Below the pieces are notes generated by a model. That model was given only the letters and a program-made list of their open reading frames with translations. It was not told the DNA's origin and searched no databases. DNA of 64,000 nucleotides from Mucilaginibacter saanensis (GTDB lineage: Bacteria > Bacteroidota > Bacteroidia > Sphingobacteriales > Sphingobacteriaceae): positions 86,255 through 150,254 of the forward strand of contig NZ_JACHBZ010000013.1 in NCBI RefSeq assembly GCF_014200575.1. The letters are read 5' to 3'. Each line of letters starts with the position of its first letter. The stretch's first letter is position 1. Made by a program: the position numbers and the translations under genes. Shown here piece by piece: positions 18,257-27,821 of this stretch.

Positions 18257-19156
18257 TTAGCCCATGCGCTGCTTTACAAACCTTACGGCACGCTGCAACA
18301 GGCTACCTTTACGATGTGCCAGAAAGTTCTTGATAGCGTTATATGCCTTTTCATCTTCCTCAATTACATCAGGAAACTTTTTTACAGGCTGCTGTGATAT
18401 ATGCACATCATACATACGCTCTTTATTGGAGTGCACCCCGGTACCATCATGGCCAATATTGTTGATGAGAGATCGCGACGGGTTTAAGGTAAGACCACCT
18501 TTTAAAAATATAGAAGCATACCAGCGTATGGCCCATGAGTTGTTTTTACCGGCCTTAAACTCCTGCACCTGTCGCCAAAAGTTCATCTTACCCTCTATCG
18601 AGAAACGAATGATGCTCAGCGTATCAAACTGCGCAATCAATTTGTCAATATCGGGTTCAAAGTGGTTCCATGAACGTGCCCAGGTGGCCCATCCCCAGCT
18701 GCTGGCTGCCCGGTAAAAAAAAGATTCGGGCAATTCCTCATCTTTCAAATTATACATGTAGGCGCCTATATGCATCACTTTTTCCTGGTTAGCATAGCGG
18801 GCTAAGCCCTCATTAAAATACTCCAGTGTATAGGGCGATGATAACAGGTCATCCTCAAAAACAATCACCTTGCCGTATTCATATACGAGCTGGGTAACCC
18901 CGCTGATTATGGATTCGGCCAAACCCAGGTTATGATCTCTTAAAATAACCTTTACCGATTTAAAGCCCGTGGTTTCTTTAGCCAGCTGCCTTACCTGCTC
19001 CACCTTCTCACGGTCAGCATCGGTTTTGGCGGAGTCACAAAAAATGTATAGTCTTGATTCATCTGCCAGCACATTTTTTTGCAAATGAATAAGCGTACGG
19101 CGCGTATGATCGGGCCGGTTATAAACAAATAAGGCAATTGGGGCAAGTTGCTGCAT
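18257..19156 (-). CDS. Glycosyltransferase, GNT-I-like GT-A type
   Basis: 299 aa. The N-terminus APIALFVYNRPDHTRRTL and VIVFEDDLLSSPYTLEYFNEGL (metal-binding EDD) match bacterial proteins annotated as glycosyltransferases related to N-acetylglucosaminyltransferase I. SSWGWATWARSW is another conserved stretch of the group. It sits 12 nt after a methyltransferase gene in the polysaccharide cluster. Donor sugar unknown. Confidence 0.82.
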   Translation of the reverse strand: MQQLAPIALFVYNRPDHTRRTLIHLQKNVLADESRLYIFCDSAKTDADREKVEQVRQLAKETTGFKSVKVILRDHNLGLAESIISGVTQLVYEYGKVIVFEDDLLSSPYTLEYFNEGLARYANQEKVMHIGAYMYNLKDEELPESFFYRAASSWGWATWARSWNHFEPDIDKLIAQFDTLSIIRFSIEGKMNFWRQVQEFKAGKNNSWAIRWYASIFLKGGLTLNPSRSLINNIGHDGTGVHSNKERMYDVHISQQPVKKFPDVIEEDEKAYNAIKNFLAHRKGSLLQRAVRFVKQRMG

Positions 19157-19168
19157 TGGTAATAAAAA

Positions 19169-19942
19169 TCAGAATAGTTCAGGTTGTTCGCTGGCTTTTT
19201 TACACAGAACGGTATAAGCGTTTGCAAATTGTTCACTTATCTTTTTTCCGAAAATTTTGTTCAAACTTTGCTTAACCGTAAACTCGGCCGCTATGCGCAG
19301 GTTATTCACCAAACTTTTAGGTTTTTTCTGATTAATGTAAGCATTAAAACGGGTTACCTCGGGTTCAATCATCGAGGTAAGGTCGTTTTCAATTTCAAAA
19401 CCTTCTGTGCGCAACAAATACCGGAGCGATGTTGGGGTGTATACATTGATATGCCCATAAGCCAGAAAGTGTTTTATGCGGGTATCAACACCGGCCTTAT
19501 AATCACGCGGCACTTCAATAACGCATTGCTTTGCCACCCGTTTAATTTCGCGCAGTAGCATACGTTCGTGCTCCACATGTTCAAGCACGTGCGACAGGAT
19601 AATGAGATCAAAACTATCATCGCCAAAAGGCAGCTTATAGCCGTCAAACACCTGTACCGATGTTAAATTTTTAATACCTCTCGACTGAATATAGTCAACA
19701 CCGCTGCCCGATATTTCAACAGCGTGATACTCGGGGGCAAAGTTATTATCTGACAAAAATTTCAGAATGCTGCCATCACCCGCACCTACTTCAAGCACAT
19801 TTTTAAAGGTTAACCCTTTGCATACATCAATAATATGCTGTGCCTTATATTTTGCACCGAGCATACGCCAGGCTTCATCGTGCTTTTCATAAAAATGATC
19901 GTAAGCGGTTTTAACATTCCCGCTGATAATTGATTCCTGCAT
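19169..19942 (-). CDS. Class I SAM-dependent methyltransferase
   Basis: 257 aa with motif I VLEVGAGDGSILKFL, an acidic residue after strand 2 (YHAVEIS), motif II DLIILSHVLEHV, and post motif MLLREIKRVAKQ. This is the Methyltransf_11/23 pattern. Placed between glycosyltransferases, it probably methylates a sugar or a polymer terminus, perhaps as a chain-length cap; this is inference from context. Confidence 0.88.
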   Translation of the reverse strand: MQESIISGNVKTAYDHFYEKHDEAWRMLGAKYKAQHIIDVCKGLTFKNVLEVGAGDGSILKFLSDNNFAPEYHAVEISGSGVDYIQSRGIKNLTSVQVFDGYKLPFGDDSFDLIILSHVLEHVEHERMLLREIKRVAKQCVIEVPRDYKAGVDTRIKHFLAYGHINVYTPTSLRYLLRTEGFEIENDLTSMIEPEVTRFNAYINQKKPKSLVNNLRIAAEFTVKQSLNKIFGKKISEQFANAYTVLCKKASEQPELF

Positions 19943-19972
19943 TATTTACGAAGGTAGAATTTTTATTGTTTA

Positions 19973-21004
19973 TTAAAACTTTTCCTGATCTGCTTTCCCC
20001 AGGCGATTATTAAGTCCGTCATTTACTGCCGATACTAATTTATGATATTCGTTTTGTTTTGAACTGCATATACTGATAAGCCATAAATAAGCCAGATACA
20101 AACGCTTATTTAACTTAAAAACAGAGGCTGAACGTATAGCAACCTTTGAATAAAAATACATCCGGTTACGCACCGCATAATAAGTTCTGAAACTCCACTG
20201 ATCTAATAAATGAGAATGAAAAGGTTTTGCCTGATAAGTTAAACCCTGCGACCGGTCAATATCTGTTACTTTGCAGGAAGGTATCAGCCATATAGTTGCT
20301 CCCCACTGGGTAATGCGGTAAGTGTATTCAGAATCATCGGCATATAAGTAAAACCGCTCGTCAGGATAGCCTATTGCGGCAATTAATGTCCGGTGCATGA
20401 GTAAACCACCATAAGGTACATAGGGCATCATGGCTTTGTCTTTATAAGCGGCAGTCTTTTTAAATTTATCGCCCAGTTTATAAAGCTGATTTTTTAAGAT
20501 ATTGAATACGCTAAATCCCATAAAGTTATCAGGTACCAAATAATACCTGTCCGGATTCTCGCCGCGCGCTACTTTAACATGCGGTAGCCGATCCTCGCGC
20601 AGGCAGTAAAGGGCCTTCTTATTATCGATGCCGGCTACTTTGCTCCATTTATCCAGCAGGCAGGTAAGTGCATTTTCATCAGGTAAATTATCATCATCAA
20701 GCAGCCATATCAAGTCGGCATCGGTTTGATGATAGGCATATTCTATAGCTTGTTTATACCCCCCCGCCGAACCTGTATTTTCAGCATTGGCCAAAACGAC
20801 TACGCGGTTATCACCCATCAATGCAACGTTATCTTTAACACTATAAACCGAGGCGTTATCGGCCACAACAATATGTGTTACCTGTTCAAACGAAAGTACC
20901 CGCTTTAACACCTGCTCCAAAAATTGCCACCTATTTGCATAGGTAACCGTTAACACACACACTTTATATTTTATATTTGCCATTGATTGCTCCAAAATTA
21001 TCAT
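19973..21004 (-). CDS. Family 2 glycosyltransferase, galactofuranosyltransferase-like
   Basis: 343 aa. VCVLTVTYANRWQFLEQVL, VVADNAS, NAENTGSAGGYKQAIEYAY and WLLDDDNLPDENAL (DDD metal site) match the GlfT2-like branch of GT2. The start at 21004 is followed by a second ATG at 20983 (MANIKYKVCVLTVTY), which may be the real start. It is the first gene of the minus-strand polysaccharide operon and is divergent from the flippase with 33 nt between them. Confidence 0.87.
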   Translation of the reverse strand: MIILEQSMANIKYKVCVLTVTYANRWQFLEQVLKRVLSFEQVTHIVVADNASVYSVKDNVALMGDNRVVVLANAENTGSAGGYKQAIEYAYHQTDADLIWLLDDDNLPDENALTCLLDKWSKVAGIDNKKALYCLREDRLPHVKVARGENPDRYYLVPDNFMGFSVFNILKNQLYKLGDKFKKTAAYKDKAMMPYVPYGGLLMHRTLIAAIGYPDERFYLYADDSEYTYRITQWGATIWLIPSCKVTDIDRSQGLTYQAKPFHSHLLDQWSFRTYYAVRNRMYFYSKVAIRSASVFKLNKRLYLAYLWLISICSSKQNEYHKLVSAVNDGLNNRLGKADQEKF

Positions 21005-21037
21005 TTTACATCATACAATACAGCCTTATATAATTGA

Positions 21038-22519
21038 ATGGGAATAATAAAACAACAAACTATCAAGGGTTCCCTTTATTCCTACCTGGGTGTGTTTATT
21101 GGCTTTTTAACAGTAAGCATTATACAACCCCATACCTTAACTAAAGAACAAATAGGGCTTATAACTATATTAACTTCGTTATCATTAATGTTTGCCCAGT
21201 TCTCCATACTGGGTTTTAACGGCACGGCACGGTATTTTCCATACTTCCGCAGTGAAGAAAAGAAGCATCACGGTTATTTATTTTTGGCCTGTATGGTATC
21301 ATTACTGGGTACCATCCTTTTTGTTTTACTGACCTGGGCGTTTAAAAATGAACTGGTGGGGCAAAATGCCAAAACTGTTCTTTTTGAAGATTATTACTGG
21401 TACCTGGTACCGCTTACCGTTTTCACCCTGTTTTTTAACGTTTTTGACCTTTATGCCCGCCTGCTTTATAATATAACCACCGGGCTGATATTGCGCGAGT
21501 TTACCAAGCGCATATTTATACTGATACCACTTTTGCTTATTTATTTTCATTTGGTAAGCTTTAAAATGTTCATGATATTATGGTTAACAGCTAATATTAT
21601 TACAACAGCGCAGATAGTAATAAGACTAATAAAAGACAAACAATTTTCGCTTGAGCCCAACTTTGAGTTTTTAACAAAGGATATGGCGAACAAACTTATA
21701 GGTATTTGTTTTTTTACAATACTAACCGGTACATCGCCCCTGATCATTCAAAATATTGATAATTTGCTCATCTCAAAAAAACTGGGGCTCGATAATACGG
21801 GGATATATGCGCTGGCCTTTAGCTTTGGGAGCATTATTTCATTGCCATCACGCTCATTATACAGCATTTCCTATACCATTGTAGCCGAGTCATTTAAAAC
21901 AAATGACCTGAAAAACATCAGTACTGTTTATGCCAAAAGCTGTATTAACCAAATCATCAGCGCCTTATTTATATTTATTGTGATGTGGGCCAGTGTTGAT
22001 AACATTTTTGCCATGGAGCCGCCGGATTTTAAGGCTGGTAAGTATGCTATATTTTTTGTGAGCCTGGGCTATTTCATTGATTCGGCAACGGGGATAAACC
22101 TGGTGATACTGGCTACATCAAAATATTTCAGGTACGAGGCCCTGTTTAACCTCCTGCTGGTACCCGTTATTGTTGCTGCCAACATCATCCTGATACCCAT
22201 ATACGGCATTACCGGTTCGGCAATGGCATCGGCCTTGACCTTCTTTATTTTTAATCTGTTCAGGTACATATTTATATGGGTTAAATTTAATATGCAGCCA
22301 TTTAATATGCAATGCCTGCTGGCCCTTGGCACAGGGGTATTGGTTTATTATTTATCTGTTTGGACAGTGCCGCACCTGCAAAATTTTGTTATTGATACTA
22401 TCGTTCGTACGGCTTTTATTACCGCGCTTTATTTACCGGCTGTTTATTTTATGAAGCTCTCTGAGGATATTAATGGCATTATTGATGGTTTGATAGCAAA
22501 AGTGAGAAGAGGACGCTAA
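21038..22519 (+). CDS. Wzx-like polysaccharide flippase
   Basis: 493 aa with about 12-14 membrane helices, opening MGIIKQQTIKGSLYSYLGVFIGF as in polysaccharide-biosynthesis (MATE/MOP) exporters. It would turn lipid-linked oligosaccharide units across the inner membrane. It is divergent from the glycosyltransferase operon, and together they make a small surface-glycan locus. No Wzy polymerase or initiating transferase is visible in the window, so parts must lie elsewhere. Confidence 0.88.
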   Translation: MGIIKQQTIKGSLYSYLGVFIGFLTVSIIQPHTLTKEQIGLITILTSLSLMFAQFSILGFNGTARYFPYFRSEEKKHHGYLFLACMVSLLGTILFVLLTWAFKNELVGQNAKTVLFEDYYWYLVPLTVFTLFFNVFDLYARLLYNITTGLILREFTKRIFILIPLLLIYFHLVSFKMFMILWLTANIITTAQIVIRLIKDKQFSLEPNFEFLTKDMANKLIGICFFTILTGTSPLIIQNIDNLLISKKLGLDNTGIYALAFSFGSIISLPSRSLYSISYTIVAESFKTNDLKNISTVYAKSCINQIISALFIFIVMWASVDNIFAMEPPDFKAGKYAIFFVSLGYFIDSATGINLVILATSKYFRYEALFNLLLVPVIVAANIILIPIYGITGSAMASALTFFIFNLFRYIFIWVKFNMQPFNMQCLLALGTGVLVYYLSVWTVPHLQNFVIDTIVRTAFITALYLPAVYFMKLSEDINGIIDGLIAKVRRGR

Positions 22520-22634
22520 CCCCCTCTAAATCTCCCCCGAAATGGGAAATTTTAAAATATTTTCATGAATCCCCACTCCCACGAGTTTAGTGAATCGCAG
22601 CTCGTAGGGCGCAAGATGGGGGAGTTTATATAAC
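22520..22634. repeat. Intergenic hairpin repeat (with a related copy at 34416)
   Basis: The region begins CCCCCTCTAAATCTCCCCC and ends GGGGGAGTTTA, a loose inverted repeat. Inside it, CGAGTTTAGTGAATCGCAG closed by CTCG (22582-22604) matches 18 of 23 positions of a hairpin at 34418-34440. No ORF is supported here. It looks like a dispersed intergenic element. Confidence 0.6.
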
Positions 22635-22656
22635 CCGCATTCAAAGCCACAAAAAA

Positions 22657-22680
22657 AGCCCTGCGGTATTCCGCAGAGCT
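22657..22680 (-). terminator. Intrinsic terminator of typA
   Basis: On the minus strand AGCTCTGCGG, loop AATA, CCGCAGGGCT form a 10-bp stem with one G-T pair, followed by seven T. It lies 23 nt after the typA stop. Confidence 0.88.
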
Positions 22681-22702
22681 TATATTTTAATTTACTTACC
22701 AA

Positions 22703-24514
22703 TTATTGGTTTGTAAATCTCTTAGCGTTAATTCTTCTTTCGTTTTCGTTCAGGAATATTTTACGTAAGCGGATGCTTTGAGGGGTTACCTCAATGTATT
22801 CATCAGCTTGTATGTATTCCATTGACTCTTCTAACGAGAATTTAATAGCAGGTGCTATACGTACGTTGGTATCGCTACCAGATGCGCGCATGTTGGTTAA
22901 CTGCTTGCCTTTAGTTAAGTTAATAACCAAATCGTTATCGCGGATGTGCTCGCCTAATACCTGTCCTTCGTAAACATCAACTCCCGGATCAATGTGGAAA
23001 CGACCACGATCCTGTAATTTATCAATTGCAAAGGCGGTAGTTTTACCAGTATCCATTGATACCAATACACCATTTAAACGGCCCGGGATCTGACCTTTCC
23101 ATGGTTCGTATGCTTTAAAGCGGTGAGCCATGATAGCCTCGCCACCGGTAGCAGTCAATACGTTGTTACGTAAACCGATAATACCACGGGCCGGGATATC
23201 AAATTCTAAGTGTTGTAGATCGCCTTTAGGCTCCATGATCAACAGATCACCTTTGCGCTGTGTTACCAACTCAATAACTTTACCTGCAACATCACCCGGT
23301 ACATCAACAATTAATGTTTCAACCGGCTCACATTTAACACCGTCAATTTCTTTAACAATTACCTGTGGCTGACCAACCTGCAACTCATAACCTTCGCGGC
23401 GCATAGTTTCAATCAATACAGATAAATGGAGAATACCACGACCATACACCAGGTATGAATCAGGCGATTCGGTTTCAACAACCTTAAGCGCCAGGTTTTT
23501 TTCCATTTCTTTATATAAACGATCACGCAGGTGACGTGACGTAACAAATTTACCTTCTTTACCAAAAAACGGTGAAGTATTGATAGTGAACAACATGTTC
23601 ATGGTAGGCTCATCAATATGAATAACCGCCAGTTGTTCTGGTTTTTCAAAATCGGCAATGGTATCACCAATATCAAAACCTTCAATACCTACTACGGCAC
23701 AAATATCGCCAGAGCTTACTTCTGTAGCACGTACTTTACCCAAACCTTCAAAAGTATAAAGTTCTTTTATTCTTGATTTTTGGATAGTACCATCGCGTTT
23801 TACCAATGATACCGGCATGTTTTCTTTGATGGTACCACGGGCAACACGACCAATAGCAATACGGCCTACGAAAGATGAATAATCTAAAGAGGTGATCTGC
23901 ATTTGTAATGTACCTTCTTCTATAGGTGCTGGTGGAATGTTTTCCAGGATAGCATCCATTAGCGGGAAAATATTATCAGTAGGTTGTTTCCAGTCGTTGC
24001 TCATCCAGCCTTGTTTTGATGAACCGTAGATAACCGGGAAATCCAGCTGATCTTCAGTTGCCTCAAGGTTGAAGAATAACTCAAAAATTTGTTCGTAAAC
24101 CTCTTCCGGGCGACAGTTTTCTTTATCTACCTTGTTTACAACCACAATTGGTTTTAAGCCTAAAGCCAAAGCCTTTTGGGTTACAAAGCGGGTTTGAGGC
24201 ATAGCGCCTTCAAAAGCATCGCAAAGTAATAATACACCATCAGCCATTTTCAATACGCGTTCAACCTCGCCACCAAAGTCGGCGTGACCAGGAGTATCAA
24301 TAATATTGATCTTAACGTCTTTATACATTACCGAAACGTTTTTTGATACGATGGTGATACCACGCTCACGTTCCAGGTCGTTATTATCCAATATCAATTC
24401 ACCAGTTTCTTGGCCTTCGCGAAAAATGGCGCAACTGTGTAAAATTTTGTCAACCAAGGTGGTTTTACCGTGGTCAACGTGTGCGATAATCGCAATGTTT
24501 CTTATTTTTTGCAT
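22703..24514 (-). CDS. typA: Ribosome-associated translational GTPase TypA/BipA
   Basis: 603 aa from the chosen start. G1 is AHVDHGKTTL, G2 lies in RGITI, G3 is DTPGHADFGGEVERVL and G4 is NKVDKENCRPEEV, followed by beta-barrel, EF-G-like III/V and the BipA C-terminal domain. TypA acts on ribosome assembly under stress or cold. The ATG at 24541 was rejected: MQKIRNIAIIAHVDHGKT at 24514 is the usual N-terminus, and the promoter -7 box at 24539-24546 overlaps the longer start. Confidence 0.97.
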   Translation of the reverse strand: MQKIRNIAIIAHVDHGKTTLVDKILHSCAIFREGQETGELILDNNDLERERGITIVSKNVSVMYKDVKINIIDTPGHADFGGEVERVLKMADGVLLLCDAFEGAMPQTRFVTQKALALGLKPIVVVNKVDKENCRPEEVYEQIFELFFNLEATEDQLDFPVIYGSSKQGWMSNDWKQPTDNIFPLMDAILENIPPAPIEEGTLQMQITSLDYSSFVGRIAIGRVARGTIKENMPVSLVKRDGTIQKSRIKELYTFEGLGKVRATEVSSGDICAVVGIEGFDIGDTIADFEKPEQLAVIHIDEPTMNMLFTINTSPFFGKEGKFVTSRHLRDRLYKEMEKNLALKVVETESPDSYLVYGRGILHLSVLIETMRREGYELQVGQPQVIVKEIDGVKCEPVETLIVDVPGDVAGKVIELVTQRKGDLLIMEPKGDLQHLEFDIPARGIIGLRNNVLTATGGEAIMAHRFKAYEPWKGQIPGRLNGVLVSMDTGKTTAFAIDKLQDRGRFHIDPGVDVYEGQVLGEHIRDNDLVINLTKGKQLTNMRASGSDTNVRIAPAIKFSLEESMEYIQADEYIEVTPQSIRLRKIFLNENERRINAKRFTNQ

Positions 24515-24538
24515 GAAATATGCCCTATAAATTTGGCG

Positions 24539-24546
24539 CAAAGGTA
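24539..24546 (-). promoter_or_regulatory. typA promoter -7 box
   Basis: TACCTTTG on the minus strand is an exact TAnnTTTG. It predicts a transcript start near 24534 and a roughly 20-nt leader to the typA start at 24514, which decides between the two candidate starts. Confidence 0.65.
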
Positions 24547-24778
24547 CAGTTAATATATGAGCTTTTAAAGCTTTATCGACTAAAGCAGAAAGATTTATAC
24601 AATTTGATTACCAAATAATGTTGATGAGATACTATTTAAAGCCTTTATAAACAGCGATAGTACATAATAAGTTATCGCAAATTTACTTCAGATCTGATAT
24701 GCCCTATCTTAAGCTTACATAATATTCACCTCGCGTGTATGATGCTGAAACAAGTCAGTGTCCAGTTCCAAGCTTATA

Positions 24779-25567
24779 TTATCGCCCAAATGCCCAAACC
24801 AAAAACTTAGGCATAGCTTTGGCCCAGGTTGCAGTATCATGACTGCCGCCAACTACCTCTATATATTGTATATCCTCCGGACGTTTATAGCCTTTATCTT
24901 CCAGCTCTTTAATCAGATCAATGGTATCATCAATGGCATCAATAATCCCGTTTTTGTTCCGGTCACTTGTTTCATCATGAGTACCGGTTTGCAACCAGAA
25001 TTTAAGACTGGGTTTATCCCCCGTGTTTTTAATAACCGAATGCATAATACGGTCAGCATCGGTATATCCGTTGCCCAAATCCTTCCTTCGCCACCAGAAT
25101 GATCCGGAAAACACGCCCACCTTATCAAACACATCACCGTTGTTCCAGGCAATATCAAAGGCCGACAAGCCCCCTAAAGAAAACCCGGCAAAAGCAGTGG
25201 TTTCAAAGCTATTTACACCGGTTTCAGCTTCAATCATTGGTAACAGCTCTGTTTTTATAAACGCGGTATAAATATCAGCCCGGGAGCCCCGGCCTTTAAA
25301 ATCCGGATTACCCGCCACGCCATACTCCTGAATGCGGTCTTCGGCTGCGTGTATAGCCACTACCAGAGTCGGTTTTAAGCGGTTGTTACCGTAAAGCTGC
25401 TCCAGCGTACCCCGCAGTTCCAGGTTCTCCAACTCCTGCCCATCGTTCAGCAGCAACAGGTTTAGCGGCCCGTCTATTTCCTGTTCATCAGGCATTAACC
25501 ATGTACAGGTAACCTCGCGTTGCAGCAGATCAGAACTTATAATTATACTTTTTTCAATGATCGTCAT
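24779..25567 (-). CDS. Esterase (alpha/beta hydrolase, esterase D/enterochelin esterase-like)
   Basis: About 262 aa from the ATG at 25567. The nucleophile elbow is AFAGFSLGGLSAF. The His is probably in GGSHDTATW near the C-terminus, and DADRIMHS and TGTHDETSDRNKNG are typical of the putative-esterase family. Inside, an EF-hand-like DRNKNGIIDAID suggests a metal loop. The frame is open to 25663, but the upstream part overlaps a repeat and lies beyond the promoter box at 25618-25625; 25594 is an alternative start. It is divergent from a second esterase gene at 25830. Confidence 0.85.
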   Translation of the reverse strand: MTIIEKSIIISSDLLQREVTCTWLMPDEQEIDGPLNLLLLNDGQELENLELRGTLEQLYGNNRLKPTLVVAIHAAEDRIQEYGVAGNPDFKGRGSRADIYTAFIKTELLPMIEAETGVNSFETTAFAGFSLGGLSAFDIAWNNGDVFDKVGVFSGSFWWRRKDLGNGYTDADRIMHSVIKNTGDKPSLKFWLQTGTHDETSDRNKNGIIDAIDDTIDLIKELEDKGYKRPEDIQYIEVVGGSHDTATWAKAMPKFLVWAFGR

Positions 25568-25617
25568 TTCAGTTTCAGCCCAGCCCCAATACATCTTTAT
25601 CGTAATTTTTAAGGGCA

Positions 25618-25625
25618 CAAAAGTA
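25618..25625 (-). promoter_or_regulatory. Candidate esterase promoter -7 box
   Basis: TACTTTTG on the minus strand matches TAnnTTTG. It rules out translation from the ATG at 25663, because that codon would lie upstream of the transcript start. Confidence 0.55.
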
Positions 25626-25652
25626 AAAATAGTTTTTATTTTTTGAGTATTT

Positions 25653-25734
25653 ACCTCACCCAATCCTCTCCTTTGGAGAGGACTTTAAAATACGCTTTTT
25701 TGAACCCTCTCCTTTGGAGAGGGTAGGGTGAGGT
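25653..25734. repeat. Compound intergenic palindrome
   Basis: Outer arms ACCTCACCC (25653-25661) and GGGTGAGGT (25726-25734) enclose two copies of CCTCTCCTTTGGAGAGG-type hairpins (about 25665-25681 and 25705-25722). This CTCTCCTTTGGAGAG element is a familiar intergenic repeat type in Sphingobacteriaceae. It separates two divergent esterase genes. Confidence 0.8.
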
Positions 25735-25829
25735 TTCCTTTTTTTTTGGCCTAACCTTTAATTTATCAGACTGTTGCCTTTTTGAATCAAACCTCTTAAC
25801 TTACCATCTGAAACCAAAAAACAATCGCT

Positions 25830-26537
25830 TTGACCGAAAAATATCATCGTTGGCACTCGCCAAACTTAAGCGCCGACATGGAGATGCTGGTATTTGGCGA
25901 CAGTGGGTTTCCAGTAATCCTATTCCCCACTACCAAGGGGCGTTATTACCAGAATAAGGATTTTGGGTTGATTGATAGTGCCAAATGGTTTATTGATCAG
26001 GGCCTGGTGAAAATTTATTGCCCTGACACTATTGACGACCGCAGTTGGTACGACAAAAGTATCTCCCCTGCCGATCGCGCCCGTAACTATACCTGGTATG
26101 ATAAAATGCTTGTTGACGAGTTGGTACCATGGGCCATGCACGAAACCGGCGCAGGTAAAGTAGCCATGGCTGGCTGTAGTTTTGGCGGTTACCATGCAGC
26201 CAACTTTGCCTTTAAACATCCCGAAAAGGTAGCCCACCTGTTTACCATGGGCGGCGCCTTTGATATTAAAATGTTTACCGATGGCTTTTATAACGACGAT
26301 ATATTTTACAATAACCCAGTTGATTACTTGCCTGGCGACAATAAGCCCGAACTGTGGCAGATGAATATTATACTTGGTACATCAGAGCATGATATTTGCA
26401 AAGATTATAACATACAGCTATCAAACATTTTAACGCAAAAAAACATTAATCATTGGTTGGATATTCGCCCCTTTGCCAGTCACGACTGGCCAATCTGGCG
26501 CGAGATGTTCCCGCATTATTTATCTGCTATTAAATGA
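25830..26537 (+). CDS. Esterase-family alpha/beta hydrolase, TTG start
   Basis: 235 aa. Nucleophile Ser117 is in MAGCSFGGYHAA, a likely acid in TSEHDIC, and the His in FASHDWPIW. The chosen start is TTG (MTEKYHRWHSPNLSADMEML), because the segment before the first ATG (residue 17) looks like conserved coding sequence. It heads the plus-strand cluster with ATP-grasp, GCS2-type ligase and amidotransferase genes. It may release or tailor the product of those ligases; the substrate is unknown. Confidence 0.82.
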   Translation: MTEKYHRWHSPNLSADMEMLVFGDSGFPVILFPTTKGRYYQNKDFGLIDSAKWFIDQGLVKIYCPDTIDDRSWYDKSISPADRARNYTWYDKMLVDELVPWAMHETGAGKVAMAGCSFGGYHAANFAFKHPEKVAHLFTMGGAFDIKMFTDGFYNDDIFYNNPVDYLPGDNKPELWQMNIILGTSEHDICKDYNIQLSNILTQKNINHWLDIRPFASHDWPIWREMFPHYLSAIK

Positions 26538-26636
26538 GATTAAGGATAAAAGACTAAGATATTAAGAGTTAGGAATATATATAAACAATAACCGGGCACC
26601 GGTACTCAAATCCGCCCCCCGAAATACATCATCCCC

Positions 26637-27716
26637 ATGAAAAAAATAGGCATCCTATTCGGACAAGAAAATTCATTTCCACAGGCATTTGTTGACCGTA
26701 TTAATCAAAAGGCCGAGAAAAATATATCGGCAGAGTTTGTTCGCCTTGACAAGGTGATCCAGGCCGAGCCGCTGGATTATGCAGTAATTGTAGACCGCAT
26801 ATCGCAGGATGTGCCCTATTATCGGGCTGCATTAAAAAATGCGGCTATATGCGGTACCGCGGTAATCAACAATCCGTTTTGGTGGAGCGCCGATGAGAAG
26901 TTTTTCAACAACGCCTTAGCCGTAAAACTGGGCATACCGGTACCCAAAACGGTGATTTTACCATCAAAAGAACTTCCTGATGATACTACCAATAAATCAT
27001 TCCGAAACCTGGCCTACCCTCTGGATTGGGATGGCATTTTTAACTATGTAGGTTTCCCGGCCTACATGAAACCCTTTGATGGTGGCGGCTGGAAAGAGGT
27101 TTACCAATTACAAAACCGGGATGATTTTTTTGACAAATACAATAAAACCAAGCAATACGTAATGATGCTGCAGGAAGAGGTTGTGTTTGACGATTACTTC
27201 CGGTGTTATTGCATTGGCGGCAAACATGTGCGCATTATGCAGTATGAACCGCGCAATCCGCATCATTTGCGTTATGAGCATGGCAAGGCCCCTGCATCAA
27301 AAAAAATACTGGAAACAGTTAAAAACTATGTGATAAAATTAAACCAGTATTTAGGTTATGATTTTAATACGGTGGAATTTGCCATTCGCGATGGCATCCC
27401 TTATGCTATTGATTTTTGCAACCCTGCCCCCGACGCCGAAGTAACCAGCGTAGGCCAGGAAAACTTTGACTGGGTAGTGGAAGCCGCTACAGATTATGCC
27501 ATTGAACGCGCAAAAAAACAAAAAGACGGTCTGGATAACTTAACCTGGGGCGAGTTTGTAAAAACATCGGCAGCAAAAACTCCGTTGACGGGGGGCAAAA
27601 TCAAACCAACGAAAGAAGATGTATCTGTAAGCAAAGTTGACCATGCAATTGGGGCGGAGGGAAAGGTGAAGAAAGAGAAAGCAGCGAAGACCAAAAAAGC
27701 TACCGCCAAGAAATAA
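26637..27716 (+). CDS. ATP-grasp protein with lysine-rich tail
   Basis: 359 aa. The central fold reads YVGFPAYMKPFDGGGWKEVY (ATP-binding lysine and glycine loop), QEEVVFDDYFRCYCIG and VEFAIRDGIPYAIDFCNPAPD (metal-binding acidic residues and Asn), as in ATP-grasp carboxylate-amine ligases. The N-terminal part (MKKIGILFGQENSFPQAF) is a preATP-grasp domain. The last ~25 residues are Lys/Ala-rich (KVKKEKAAKTKKATAKK), an unusual basic tail. It likely joins a carboxylate to an amine via an acyl phosphate; the substrates are unknown. Confidence 0.87.
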   Translation: MKKIGILFGQENSFPQAFVDRINQKAEKNISAEFVRLDKVIQAEPLDYAVIVDRISQDVPYYRAALKNAAICGTAVINNPFWWSADEKFFNNALAVKLGIPVPKTVILPSKELPDDTTNKSFRNLAYPLDWDGIFNYVGFPAYMKPFDGGGWKEVYQLQNRDDFFDKYNKTKQYVMMLQEEVVFDDYFRCYCIGGKHVRIMQYEPRNPHHLRYEHGKAPASKKILETVKNYVIKLNQYLGYDFNTVEFAIRDGIPYAIDFCNPAPDAEVTSVGQENFDWVVEAATDYAIERAKKQKDGLDNLTWGEFVKTSAAKTPLTGGKIKPTKEDVSVSKVDHAIGAEGKVKKEKAAKTKKATAKK

Positions 27717-27821
27717 AGAACAAAAGATAGGCCCGAATCCTACATGTTTAGTTGCCGGCTTGCGTGGCGCTTGCCTTTTTGAGAGGGGACGTTTATCGAA
27801 TAATATAAACTAATAAAATCA

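Noticed and set aside
18264..18716. 150-codon plus-strand frame opposite a glycosyltransferase
   Set aside because: Antisense shadow; Cys/Arg/Ser-rich without motifs.
25653..25734. Short repeats considered as a CRISPR array
   Set aside because: Only two palindromic units, irregular spacing, no cas genes in the window.
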